DNA of 64,000 nucleotides from JBBQVK01 sp038211735. Its GTDB lineage: Bacteria; Patescibacteriota; Gracilibacteria; Absconditabacterales; Absconditicoccaceae. The position numbers were made by a program, and so were the translations under genes. The stretch covers positions 342,561-406,560 of the forward strand of contig JBBQVK010000002.1 of NCBI GenBank assembly GCA_038211735.1, written 5' to 3'. Below are positions 41,309 through 52,608 of this stretch, piece by piece. The notes beneath the pieces are model-generated. The model was not told the DNA's origin and did no database searches. It worked only from the letters and a program-made list of their open reading frames with translations. The stretch's first letter is position 1, and the number at the start of each line of letters is the position of its first letter.

Positions 41309-44300
41309 ATGGTGAAAGTGATGAGAAGCTGGTATCTACGTATCTTCCTAGTAATGCTAGGAGGTATGTTGCTGCGAGGAAGTGCTCATGCAAACCAGTA
41401 CTATCAATATAACTGGGGACCATGATACCCAAATGGGATTACGATTCCAAAAACGGGTACAGTGACTCGCACTTTCAATGTAACACAAACGTGAACGCTT
41501 AGTCACGTCATGCTTGGTATAGATATCCCTGTAGATGGACTTAGTGCATTTAGAGTTGTGCTAGAACATCCAGATGGTACGCAAATCACCTTGTTGGACG
41601 AACAAGTATGTGATGATAATGTGTTAAATATGGAGTTTGATGATGCAGGTGTGCCTTATAACACATTAACATGTAACAACCCATTCTACTTTAGTCCTGT
41701 AGTACCAGAAGACGCACTTTCATTACTCGATGGGAAGAGTACACAGGGCCTTTGGAAGTTACACATAAGTGATATAGGATATCTCTATGGTTCTAATTTC
41801 GATGGGATTGGACAGATTATAGATGTGCAGTTAAAGTTTTCTACAACGCCAGATGATTATACAACTTGTGCGGATACCTTTACGTATAGTGGTGGAGATT
41901 TCCCCTCATACTATGGTACAGAACGAGCATACACCTGGACGTACTGTCCTGAACCATGAGAGGATGCAATTACTGCTGCATTTAACTCTTTCAGCATGGA
42001 GGATGATAATGCGGGATGTTCTATAGGAGATAGATTACAAGTCTATGATGGAGACACAATCGGCGCTTGGAATGGAGGGACCTATGTAGGAGATCCGCTG
42101 ATAGGATCATATTGTGGAGATAATCTGCCGCCGGCTGCTATTAGTTCTACTGCAGCAGATGGCTGTTTGACATTCTTGTTACATAGCAATCACACCTATA
42201 GTCAAGCTACACCATACAACTGGAATATTGGATTGACGTGTGATGCATGTGGTAATGGGATCGTAAATGACTGAGAGGAGTGTGATGATGGAAACTCAAA
42301 TGATAACGATGCATGTACAAATAGTTGTGAAACTAATTTCTGTGGAGATGGTCATATACAAAGTGGTGAAGCATGTGATGATGGAAATCTTATAAATTCA
42401 GATGGATGTACTAGTAGTTGTACCCTCACCTATTGTGGAGATGGTATTTGGCAAGATCCAAATGGAGTTGGTACATGATGATCCAATAATGGTCATGAAC
42501 TGTGTGATAATGGACCTAATAATGGACCAAATGGTTCGTGTTCTGCAACTTGTACATTGAATACTCCAGTACAAGGAAAATGTGGAGATGGGGTAGTAGA
42601 CCCAGGGGAAGAGTGCGATGACGCAGGTGAAGAGGATGGAAATAACTATGATGAATGTACCAACCGATGTACTATCCCTAGATGTGGAGATGGTATAGTT
42701 CTTTCATGATCATTCACACCTAGACCAAATGGATCTGTAAGCGGATCAGTGGCAGGTTGATGAGGTTGATGATGAGGTTGAGGGTTCTGATGAGATGGTG
42801 GTGTTGGATGAAAAGGCTGAGGAGTTGCTGGGACAAGTACTGGTAATAACCTCGGTTGTATTGGATGATCTCCAGATGGTATATGTGAGACAGCTTCTTT
42901 CTGAGGATTTGGTGGGACGGGAGAAAGTTCTGCTACGTGTATTGCAGACTGTGGTCCTTCAGCATTTTCTGGCTATCATGAAGGGTGTGACGATGGATCT
43001 AGTTGTGCAGACGGAAGTTCATGTCTGGTAAATGCAGATTGTTCTGATCATTCTGCTTGCGTACCGCGCGATGGAGATGGTTGTAGTTCTATCTGTGAGG
43101 TAGAATATTGTGGCGATGGACTCGTAAACGATATCGATGAGGTCTGTGATAGTGGTACCGGTAGTCAATTGGGATGTGATATGAATACAGGTATTCCAGG
43201 AGGTGGAGCAAATGATTTGGGTGCCCATGGAGAAGCAGTAAACTCTTGTACGTGGATCGAACCAGTTTGTAAGCTTAATGCAGATCCCAAAGAATTTTAC
43301 TTAAATGGTACAACAAATTTATACTTTACTCATACGCCAACACAAAGCGGTATGTCGTTGAGCAAAATGGATTTTGGTGATGGGAATAGTCAATCTATAA
43401 GTTCATCTCCAATGAGTCATGCATACGCAAACTCAGGAGCCTATACTGCGAAATTCACGGTAACTAATGTATGAACGAGTGCTCTTGCTGAAACATGCTA
43501 TGATAGCGTATATGTCTATCGATGTGGTGATGGATTCTTAAATGGTCCAGAAGAGTGCGATGGAATATGACAAGCAGAATGTGGTGTAGGACAAACTTGT
43601 TCGAATAGTTGTGTGTGTATTGTAAATGGACAGTGTGGCGTGGCAAGCGGTGCAGCCTTCTATAGCACAACAGGAAGCAATGGATTGAGTGGTAGTAGTG
43701 CGTGAATTTGCAGCGCGTGAACGGTTCCTAGTTTTTCTTATAATAGTTCAACCAAAAAACGATGACGAACGTGCCAAGGAACAAATGGTGGTTCCAATAT
43801 GAGTTGTACAGCGGATAATACCTACTGCGGAAATAGTACGGTAGAGGCTACCCATGGTGAGGCTTGTGATGGATTTACTGGGTGTACTGCTGCATGTGCA
43901 TGGGATGTTCCTACTTGTAACTTAGCAGTTTCTTCAGGTACGATATCCTTGAGTGGATCTACTACGCTGACGATGTCATATGCAAATGCCAGCTGGTTCT
44001 TGGTAACCAATCTTCTCTTCGGTGATGGGAAAGATTCAACTCCTTCTACCACACCAAAGGTACACTTCTACGATGTGGTAGGGAATTTCTTCCCTTCATT
44101 CAAAGTAATTAATAAGTGAAATGGAAATATTTCAACAACCTGTTCAGGCACTGTGCACGTCACCTATCCATGCGGAGACGGTGTTGCAAATCCTGGAGAG
44201 GAGTGTAACGAGCCATGATTAAGCTGTAGTGCTGGTATCTGATGTAACACAACGACTTGTTTGTGTGAACCTACACCACCGCTAACTGGACACCATGAAG

Positions 44301-47300
44301 ATTGTGACGTAGGGCAGTTCAACGATAATAATGAACGATGTAATACAAGTTGTCAGTATACTTACTGTGGTGATGGATTACTCCAAGACGATAGATGGAT
44401 ATATTCTGGTTCAGTTTACCTCGAAACATGAGCATTTATCGATTATACGCAACATTGATATAGTGGTGGCCAATGGGTGCATGATGTAGAAGAGTGTGAT
44501 GGACAGTGTTCAAATGGAGTTACTTGTCTTGAACATGCAGATTGTATTGGTGTCGGTGATTGATTGTGTCTCAAGCGTGATGGTCTCGGATGTAGTGATT
44601 CTTGTTCTTGGGAGTTATGCGGAGACAGTATAGTACAAACACCAAACTACTTCTGAGTGAATGAAATATGTGATGAAGGGCGTGGGCGTTTCTGTTCAGA
44701 TGGTACAGAGTGTACAGGACATCCAGATGCTTGTACGCTTGGTCCAGATGATTGTAGTCCATACTTTATCAATAACTGCGCCGCGACCTGTGAAGCAGAC
44801 CGATGTGGAGATGGAGTTATCAATACGGTAAATGGTGAAGAGTGTGATTATGCAGATGGGGATCCAAGACAGAGCGCGAACGCATTCTGTTACCCAGCTG
44901 AGTATGAACTCTCAGGCGTGGGCGATGTCTCATGTCAGAGAACTTCATGTGGAGATGGGATAACGCAAAATATAAATATTGGAGGATACACAAATGCTGA
45001 TGGACAGAACGAAGAGTGTGATCAATGATTATCAGGCGGTAATGGGTGTACTGCAAATTGCCAACTTACTATAGGTGCTGATGGAATCTGTAACTTAGGT
45101 GGTTCAATATATGATGCAAATGATGGTGGTGATGGGCTCGTAGCTAATGGAAGCTTATGTCTCAACCCCGTTACATTTGATCCTACAAGTTTCGAGTACA
45201 ACTCATCAACTCATACATGGACATGGGACTGCCTCAATCTTACTTCAACAGGGAATACCATTGGGGATTCATGTAGTGTGCAAGAGAAATATTGTGGAGA
45301 TGGATATCACGATCAGCAAGAACAATGTGAACCTTCACTTAACCCTCAATGTGCTTCAAACTGTACGAGTAGCGATATTATCGCAAACTGTAATTCACAA
45401 ATTAATCTTCCATACCTTTCAAGTGGAGCATACGATACTGGACAAATTATCACTGCGATAACTACTGCACAATGAGGTGCCTGTTGGAATGGAACATGGA
45501 ATGGAACCGTGTATCATACTGGAGGAATCTCTTCTCTCCGAGCATATATATGTTATGGTACTGGTGTGGGACCTGACCTAGATGAAGAGTGTCATCTCGA
45601 TGCGCATTACTGTGGTGATGGTATCTTGGATGATGACGAGGAATGCGACGATGGAGATTTACAAAACAATGATGGTTGTAGTACTACATGTGATATAGAA
45701 TATCCTATTGATGTTGCATTCTCTGGAAGTTGTATCGCAGAATGAGCTGCAACTGATGCAAATGGTATTGGATATCTTCCACAGATAAATAATGACGAGT
45801 ATTTACCAATCCGGTGGCAACTTACACAGAGAAATGATGTTGATATTGCTGCGACAGATTGTAACGATATCAATACAGCTACCTCAGCAAGGATTCCATG
45901 ACTTTGAATGCAATGTACATTCGACGTAGTAAGAGCAGGATCTAGTAGTCCCGAAACAGTATATTCATTCACTGATAATTGTATTGATCCTGTAGGGCAG
46001 AGATGGGACAACGTTCCTGCTAGCTTATTTGCTAGCCTTCCGATCAATGGAGGAGGTATAACTGCCTTGGGGACCAAATTCTTAGATCCTATGACAGTCC
46101 TAGGATTTGTATGAGCACACTTCGGACAGTACCGTGTAAATCTTACGAGAATTGATTGGACGTTCTGTAATATCGACCAGGATGGAGTTATGCATGAGGA
46201 TGCTGCAAGCATGACATCCAATCCAAATGGTAACCCAGCGTCTACTCCTCCTATAGAAGATCAACCAATCTGCGCGATGAATCTTTCAATTAGTGATGGG
46301 TATCTTGTACAGAAATGATCATCACTTATCGAAGTGCCAAATACAGATATTGGAAGTACTTTTATGAGTTTGGAGTGAGTAAATCTCGTGGTAGAAGGAA
46401 CGCCTCTTGACGATGCAGTCAACCAAATATCTAAATACTCAGATGTGTGAAGAGAGCATTTAGTGAATCAAATTATTGAAAAATATGACAGTAGGGCAAT
46501 CGAAACACATGACCAGACTATATCTGAAATCAGCAGTACGCCTATCAGAAAAGTACCTACAAGTGCAGCCTACTTTGTGGATGAAACTGTAGTTACTCTT
46601 GATACACTTGATATCATTGCACTAAAAAATCAAATGTGAAACGATCCCTTCATCTTCGTGATGCCATTATCTGGATCTCGTTTGATTATCAATGGTTCAC
46701 TTGGTACAGATTCAAATGGGAATATCGATGAAGCGACAGCAGATGGTATGTTCGTAGTAAATGGAGTGATCGAATTCTCGCATGGGACAGATTGTAGCGA
46801 TACCGATTACGTCGCAGGTATCTTTATCGCAAGCCAAGGGTTTGATACAACACTTACGAGCAATACCAATCTCAACAATCCAGAACGATGTGAAGGCGGT
46901 AACTTAATCATCAAATGATTACTCGTAGGAGCGCAAGCCACCCTCGATAACGAATTCTCATTCAAAAGAAGATCAACGCTAGACGCATGGAAAACAAACG
47001 GATATCTGTTTGATGACTCGTTGGTGGGTGAGGCGAGAAAAACATTTGAAACTTGTTATCTTCCTTCGATATTGGCGGGTGTGCCATACACGATAAAATA
47101 CCAAGATGCAAATAGCACATGGATTAATTGTAACCATACAAACCGACAAGACTTCCGTGGTATTGCAAATGAGTTACTTCTAGGAATTGGAACTACGCCT
47201 TCTTGGGTTCCAACAACACCTAGTGGTAATCGAGGAAGAAACCACATCTGTCAGGCATATAGACACGCATCGGATATGAACGTTCTACTACCAGCTATCT

Positions 47301-47863
47301 ATACTAATGCATCTGGTGTAGTAGTAAACGTGCCCCCTCCAGTGATACCTGCCGGCCTTGATTGTGATACATTAGTTGTACCACCTCCTCCAGAAAATGG
47401 TGGAACACCTCCGCCATTAGATTCATGGGAGTCAGTATTTATCCCAACTGGTCCTTGGTACAGACAAGCAATCAAATGGACGATGGAACACCCTGTGGAT
47501 TGGCAGTGTAAGAAAGGTAGTAGTACATGTCTCACGCCACTACAACCGCTACAACCGCTCGCAAGTATAAAACACTTGTTTGAATGAATCTGAAACCCAG
47601 TAATCCAATGAGGAACAATTAGGTCTGCATTGTATAATGGATTTGCATCATCTTGGGGATTATCAGGCAGCATGCCGTGAGTAGATATGGCACGATATGA
47701 TGATTGAGCTAACTTGGCATTCTTACTAGCTCAGCAAGGTGTAAAAAGAGAAGATACCCTCTTTGAATGAGCATCAGTATTGATTGAAACGAACCCAGAT
47801 CTACGGAAGAAACTTCCTGCTGTAGCAAATGAGTTCCTCAGAAGTTTACAAATCTCTAAATAA
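41309..47863 (+). CDS. Secreted P-domain / CUB-like / PKD / Cys-rich surface protein (2184 aa)
   Basis: ATG 41309 (or in-frame ATG 41321) gives a signal peptide ending near A-H-A-N-Q; the frame runs through TGA glycines to TAA 47861. Residues 45-184 look like a proprotein-convertase P domain (L-S-H-V-M-L-G-I-D-I, L-E-H-P-D-G-T, W-K-L-H-I-S-D). Residues 185-314 resemble a CUB domain (C-S-I-G-D-R-L-Q-V-Y-D-G, F-L-L-H-S-N). Many DUF4215-type repeats follow (C-G-D-G-I, E-E-C-D-D-G), a glycine tract at about 483-505, and two PKD-like domains (653-724, 868-936; F-G-D-G motifs). The C-terminal module starts near residue 1470 and carries an extra Pro-rich insert (P-P-P-P-E-N-G-G). P domains usually follow a protease; none is seen here. 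It starts 43 bases after the giant gene with no terminator between, so co-transcription is likely. Confidence 0.86.
42755..42823 (+). repeat. Glycine tract written largely with TGA codons
   Basis: Ten successive glycine codons (42755-42784), six of them TGA, then F-G-G-D-G-G-V-G-G-K-G-G-G with more TGA. Read as tryptophan this would be an implausible Gly/Trp run; read as glycine it is an ordinary flexible linker. Confidence 0.85.
45700..47860 (+). other. Shared C-terminal module, copy 3 (with insertion)
   Basis: Landmarks match the other two copies: Y-L-P-I-R-W-Q-L, A-A-T-D-C-N-D-I, I-P-G, I-C-A-M-N-L-S-I-S-D-G-Y-L-V-Q-K-G, C-E-G-G-N-L-I-I-K-G-L-L-V-G, and F-E-G-A-S-V-L-I-E-T-N-P-D near the end. 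About 250 residues rich in Pro, Trp and Cys are inserted before the last motif. Confidence 0.68.
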
Positions 47864-47893
47864 CTCTGAAAGTCGTTTAAAGATATGAAAAAA

Positions 47894-47925
47894 TCGCCAC
47901 AAGAGATTGTGGCGACTTTTCTTTT
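47894..47925 (+). terminator. Rho-independent terminator
   Basis: A 9-bp perfect stem (TCGCCACAA with TTGTGGCGA), GAGA loop and T-rich tail, 31 bases after the stop of the 2184-aa protein. Confidence 0.9.
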
Positions 47926-47952
47926 ATAGAAGCCATTCTTCCATAAATACTA

Positions 47953-47980
47953 TTGCTTTTTCTCTAAAAAACAGTATTGT
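47953..47980 (+). promoter_or_regulatory. Candidate promoter for the sorting-domain protein
   Basis: TTGCTT (47953-47958), a 16-base spacer and TATTGT (47975-47980), placed after a terminator and about 40 bases before ATG 48021. The matches are moderate. A transcription start near 47988 would support ATG 48021 over the in-frame GTG at 47991. Confidence 0.35.
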
Positions 47981-48020
47981 GCGCATATGAGTGATATTTA
48001 TATCTCTTCTATGTACTGCC

Positions 48021-48992
48021 ATGAATAAGGTAAAGAATATTAACGAGGCTAAAAGCTCAAATAATAGTATAAAAAATTATGGTACCCCATATATTGTGAG
48101 TAGTCTTCTCACACTTTTTGCTTTGAGTATGGCAGAAAAAAGTAATGCGCAATCCAACTATATGGCCCCTGACGATCCATGTATTGCTACACAAATTGCA
48201 CTTATTGGAAATATAGCGCCATGAGACACCATCTGATTTAAATTATCCTGAGTAGATTGAGCAAACTTGTGAATTTCTCCAGTAAGCCCAAAAATTGTCC
48301 TAAGAAGAATGATTAATGGAGTATATGCGTCATGACCTATTGCTGTTACTTGAGTAGTTTGAGATACATTAGTAATTATATGAACAGGCTCTAATTGACA
48401 GGAACAAGTTATAAATTATTGCGACTTTGATTGTGATCCAGCATGCTCATCAACTAACCTCATTCTCCCCGTAACCCGGCTCTCAACCTGAGCTGAGAAG
48501 CAGAGTGATGGGACAGTAGAAGTAAAATGGGCTGTTGCACAAGAGATTAATAATAAAGAGTTTTTGGTGGAGAGAACAACTGATTTAAAAAATTGGAAAA
48601 CGATTGATGAAGTTCAAGGTCGTGGAGATGCTGCTGATCCTAAAAATTATTCGGTAATTGATGAGCAACCCTATCATGGAACCAATCATTACAGAATCAA
48701 GCAAGTAGACTTCGATGGTAACTTTAGTTACTCTCCAATCAGTACAGCAAAGATTGATAATGTAAATACTAAAATAGCATTGTATCCAAATCCTACGAGT
48801 GATTTCTTGACCGTGGAAGGTGATGCAATTGAAAATATTGTAGTGTATGATGAATTGGGTCGTAAACTTGATGTGAAGATAGATGGCAATAGAATAGATT
48901 TGAGTACGCTTTCTGTTGGAGTGTTCTATGTAGAAACAACCCAGTTAGGGAATGCCGTACAGATGCACAGAGTGGTTAAAACGAGTAAGTAA
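48021..48992 (+). CDS. Secreted protein with type IX secretion-like C-terminal sorting domain (323 aa)
   Basis: From ATG 48021 the product has a signal peptide with a hydrophobic core (Y-I-V-S-S-L-L-T-L-F-A-L) ending near S-N-A-Q. A TGA-dense middle follows (48222-48495, about fifteen TGA codons). Then comes the pattern F-L-V-E-R-T-T-D, W-K-T-I, Y-S-V-I-D, H-Y-R-I-K-Q-V-D-F-D-G. The last 80 residues read A-L-Y-P-N-P-T-S-D-F-L, V-V-Y-D-E-L-G-R, G-V-F-Y-V-E, H-R-V-V-K, which is the layout of the Bacteroidota Por-secretion tail (TIGR04183 type). Both parts are typical of T9SS cargo. No T9SS machinery is visible in this window. The in-frame GTGs at 47979 and 47991 are alternative starts. Function otherwise unknown. 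Acquisition from, or mimicry of, Bacteroidota is inferred. Confidence 0.75.
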
Positions 48993-49021
48993 CACAAATT
49001 CTTAGTTTCTATACGCATTTG

Positions 49022-49050
49022 AAACATCTGTCGGTAGGCAGATGTTTTTT
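49022..49050 (+). terminator. Rho-independent terminator
   Basis: A 9-bp stem (AAACATCTG with CAGATGTTT), 8-base loop and T run, about 30 bases after the TAA at 48990. Confidence 0.8.
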
Positions 49051-49191
49051 GATTAATCGATTTTATTATTTTAAGAGGACATATATATTCCTTTATATGG
49101 CTAGAGAATAAAACAAGAAATAGCAGTATGCTAGTATCAAATGAATATTTTTATGCTTATGAATAAGGGCTTTTAGTGCTTATTATTTTAT

Positions 49192-49614
49192 ATGCATAAA
49201 TTACCTAAACTATTTGATCAATGGAACCAGCAAAAGAGAGTAATTGAATTTTGAAAAAAATTACATGTTGATGTACATGTAGGAGAATTCTGGCGATATC
49301 GAGAGTGAGTAAATATAGGTAATGAAATTAGCAAAGACGGGAAGTTTATGAGAGTAGGTTTGATATTGAGTAATAGATTAGGCAACAATCTTTTGCTTAT
49401 TGCACCAATCACAACTAAATATCATACTTGGATGTCTCCATATTATATTAAGATAGAAAATTTTCAAAGATTCGGGTTGAAAGAATCATGGTTACTAATC
49501 AATCAAGTTAAACTTGTTGATAAAAAAAGAATTATTAACCCTGTAACTAAACAAAAATCAGCTTATTTGCTAGTTAAAAAAGTTAAATACAGATATCGAG
49601 ATATTATCAAATAA
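49192..49614 (+). CDS. PemK/MazF-family toxin-like protein (140 aa)
   Basis: ATG 49192 to TAA 49612 with two TGA glycines (49252, 49306). Residues 30-60 read V-G-E-F-W-R-Y-R-E-G-V-N-I-G-N-E-I and F-M-R-V-G-L-I-L. Further on are L-L-L-I-A-P-I-T-T-K, then S-W-L-L-I-N-Q-V-K-L-V-D-K-K-R-I. This order matches the PemK/MazF endoribonuclease fold (G-E-I-W, R-P-V-L-V-L, P-L-T-S, Q-I-R-x-x-D). The first TGA falls in the N-terminal helix and the second at the conserved glycine before V-N-I-G. The protein would cleave RNA as the toxin of a type II toxin-antitoxin pair. No antitoxin gene is evident on either side: upstream is a terminator and about 140 AT-rich bases, downstream a hairpin-rich intergenic region. 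The family and the start are fairly secure; toxicity is not shown. Confidence 0.7.
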
Positions 49615-49802
49615 AAATACACCCCTTGCATCAGCAAGAGGTAACAGCAGATACTAGTCTGCACATGGATAGAAGTCATTTCTAACCCTATCTCATTAAT
49701 AGAGAATATACAGAAAACTCTCCCAAAATCAAGGCGCACTTAGAGCGTCTTTAATGGGCTTGAGAGAGTGAATATTGGGTTATTGAGTATTTTAAGGATT
49801 TT
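49615..49802 (+). other. Hairpin-rich intergenic region
   Basis: No coding frame is convincing. Small inverted repeats occur: CCTTGC/GCAAGAGG near 49625-49642, GCAGA/TCTGC near 49650-49665, GGCGC/GCGTC near 49733-49749, and ACTCTC/GAGAGT enclosing 49717-49769. They could be a terminator for the upstream gene or a small structured RNA. The evidence is weak. Confidence 0.25.
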
Positions 49803-49831
49803 TTGACAATTTTTACGTTCCCCAGTATACT
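49803..49831 (+). promoter_or_regulatory. Strong sigma-70-like promoter for the 881-aa surface protein
   Basis: A perfect TTGACA (49803-49808), a 17-base spacer and TATACT (49826-49831), 32 bases before ATG 49864. It is the best promoter match in the window. Confidence 0.8.
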
Positions 49832-49863
49832 TTAGAAGCTTTAGTAAGACATCGAAAGACCAA

Positions 49864-52509
49864 ATGAAAGCTAGAATTTTGGGGAATAAGTTGCTATTGC
49901 TTTGTTGTGGAATGTCACTCTTTTTGGGTGTCGTTTTTGCTGAATTTGATTTAAGTATTGCGAAAAACGTTGATCCGGGGAGTCCTAGTACGTTTCATAG
50001 TGGAGATGTAGTTAGGTTTATTCTTACTGGCGAGCTCTCTGATGGATCATCAGGTAATGCCACCGAATTTCTTATTACAGATACCCTTAGTCCAAATATG
50101 ACCTTTAATGGTACTTGGGGAGTAAACCCAGAATACCAAGCAGGGCCTCCATTCATGGAATTCCAAAGCGCCGTGAGCCCCTTGCAATGGCTTATTCATA
50201 ATATATGACCTACCGATCTCCCTCTTCTATTATATTATGATGTAATAGTCACAGGTATATGAGATTTTACTAATACCTGAGAGATCACTGTTTGACCAAC
50301 AGACCCTGATGATACGAACCTTACAAACAATATTTCAGTATTTACTATAACAGTAGAACCTGATACTATCACTGGCCAGTGTGGTAATCTTACAGGACTC
50401 GGACTCTATGATCTAGAAGGCGATGGTGATTGATTCAACGCCTACAAATCAGACTACCCAGATGGTACTGGATTGTGTATTTTGGGAAATGACTCTGCTA
50501 CAGATGAAGTGTATAGTGGTACAGGGCATGTATACTTTTGGAAATGCCGTGGAGAAAATGGTGGTGGAAATGTGGACTGTCAGGCAGATGAACTCTACTG
50601 TGGTGATAGTACTTACGCACCAACTTATGGAGAGACGTGTGAAGATGGAAACCAAGCACAAGGTGATGGGTGTTCTGATACGTGCGAAGTTGAACTGGTC
50701 CGTTTGAAAACAGTAACGCCAAGAACAGATACAATTACTATCCAAAACTTTTGAACAACAACTGTAAATATTAGTGGGTTCGTTCTTTCGTCTTTGTGAG
50801 TTACTACGTGAGTAGAATATCTTACAATAGTAACATGATCACTTTCTATTCCAACAAGTGGATCAGTTACGTTGTCATGATTTATATTGGATAATAATGG
50901 AGGAGATCTTGCATTGTTTTATGCGACTGGTTCTTTGAGTGACTCTGGCACCATGATTGACTTCGTACAGTGGTGAAGTGGGAGCAACGGAACACAGACT
51001 ATTGCTGTAGCAAAAAATATTTGGACAACTGGAACATATATACAAAATCTTGATCCATATAATTACACGGGTAATGGTCTCCAGACAGGCCTTGCATACT
51101 GGTCAAGTGTAGCACATGTATGCGGAGACAATGTTATCTATACAGGTAATGGTGAAACATGTGATGATGGGAACACATCCAATGGAGATGGATGTAACGC
51201 TAGTTGTACTATTGAAACTGGATGGACATGTACAGGAACGCCTTCAGGGTGTAGTGAAACAAATGAGTGTCTCGTAGGAAATGGATGATGTGATGATACC
51301 TGTACAAATACAACAGGAAGTTATATGTGTAGTTGTGATGCAGGGTATATATTGAGTGGAGATGCACATAGCTGTGGTGACCTAAACGAATGTATAGGGC
51401 AATGAAGTGGAAATAACTGTAGTGCAGATGCAACATGTGGTAATACAATGGGATCATTTACTTGTACATGTACCAGTGGATTTACCTGAAATGGAGTGAC
51501 CTGTAATTCAACGTGTGGAGATGGCATTATTGCTGGGGATGAACAGTGTGATGATGGCTGAGCAATTTCAGGAGATGGGTGTGATGCGACCTGTCATTTA
51601 GAGACACCTTCGTGTAGTCTAGTATTTTCACCTACAACAGGATCAGTACCGCTTGTAGTCACATGAGATGAAATAGTAGCTACGTGAAGTTCTTGGATTG
51701 TTTATGATGAATTAGATTGGGACGATACGACGGTAGTCAGTTCACCGATATTTCCTGCAATGCATACATTTACATCAGCAGCTCAGTATGAAGTAACACT
51801 CACCGTTAGCAACCTTCTCTCGGGGAATATTACCAATATTTGTACCTGAGTGATACAAGCAAGTACTATATGTGGAAATAATATTGTAGAAGTTGGAGAA
51901 GAGTGTGATGACGGTGGTACGACATCGGGAGATGGATGTACTGCACTTTGCCAAGATGAAGATAGTGGATGAGGAGGTTGAGGTTGATGATGAGGTGGCG
52001 GTTGAGGGAGTAATAACAACAATAACAATGACAACAATGACAACAATGACAATACATCACAAGAACACTCCAGTGCTCCCGAGATAAAAAGATATACTAG
52101 AGCAGTAGTGAAACTCTCAATACTTGAAACTATTCAAAAAAGATTTTCATATCTACAGCATATCTTAGCTAGAAATAGTGGAATCCATGCAGCTGCTGAA
52201 GAAGAGCAGGTGACTGAGAGTACCCCTACGCCTGCGACAGTAGGTATAGTATCTCCACTAGTAGATACTGAGCCGTTGACCGATATGTTTGGACATCCTT
52301 GGACGACCACTGTTGTGCCGAGCAATATTCCTACACCTAGCATTATTTCTGCAATTAGCGCAGTTCCTGAGATTGTTGAAGTACCTGTTGAACTAGGTGA
52401 TGAACAACAGATGACACCAGTTCCAGAATTAGGAACGTGGTACAAAACAGGCACACCGAGAGAGGTGCTTATTGAAACACTTTTGAAGTTAAAGAAAAAT
52501 ATAAACTAG
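49864..52509 (+). CDS. Secreted EGF / DUF4215 surface protein with TGA-coded glycine linker (881 aa)
   Basis: ATG 49864 gives a signal peptide (K-L-L-L-L-C-C-G-M-S-L-F-L-G then F-A-E); the frame closes at TAG 52507. Residues 20-160 look like a DUF11-type beta domain (A-K-N-V-D-P-G, F-L-I-T-D-T-L-S-P). DUF4215-type repeats follow (C-G-D-S, C-E-D-G-N, G-D-G-C). Residues about 460-560 hold two calcium-binding-EGF-like domains (N-E-C-L-V-G-N-G-G-C, N-T-T-G-S-Y-M-C-S-C and N-E-C-I-G-Q-G, M-G-S-F-T-C-T-C, G-F-T-G-N-G); several of their conserved glycines are TGA. A PKD-like segment comes next. A run of fourteen glycine codons, six of them TGA (51967-52008), leads into an Asn/Asp tract. The last 140 residues, with many Pro/Thr/Glu and ending in a Lys-rich helix, match nothing I know. 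It probably acts in adhesion. A consensus promoter lies upstream and a weak terminator downstream. Confidence 0.85.
51967..52047 (+). repeat. Gly(14) then Asn/Asp low-complexity linker
   Basis: Fourteen consecutive glycine codons mixing GGA, GGT, GGC, GGG and TGA, then a serine and about fifteen Asn/Asp codons. All four GGN codons interchange with TGA in one homopolymer. It separates the disulfide-rich ectodomain from the C-terminal region. Confidence 0.85.
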
Positions 52510-52539
52510 TTGATAAGATATATATTATCTGTAATTTAG

Positions 52540-52562
52540 AACTACCGATAAGGTAGTTTTAT
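52540..52562 (+). terminator. Possible terminator
   Basis: A 7-bp stem (AACTACC with GGTAGTT), 5-base loop and short T stretch, 31 bases after the TAG at 52507. It is weaker than the others in the window. Confidence 0.5.
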
Positions 52563-52608
52563 TAGGATTAGCGATCAATGATATAGGAGAGATTAACTTG
52601 GATTACTC

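Noticed and set aside
1..47863. Decayed pseudogenes or sequencing frameshifts, suggested by dozens of adjacent short ORFs
   Set aside because: The pieces are in the same frame and separated only by TGA, never by TAA or TAG. Conserved domains continue straight across the TGA codons.
48222..48495. A broken or non-coding stretch in the middle of the sorting-domain gene
   Set aside because: It is dense in TGA but has no TAA or TAG in frame and connects the signal peptide to the sorting domain, so it is one gene.
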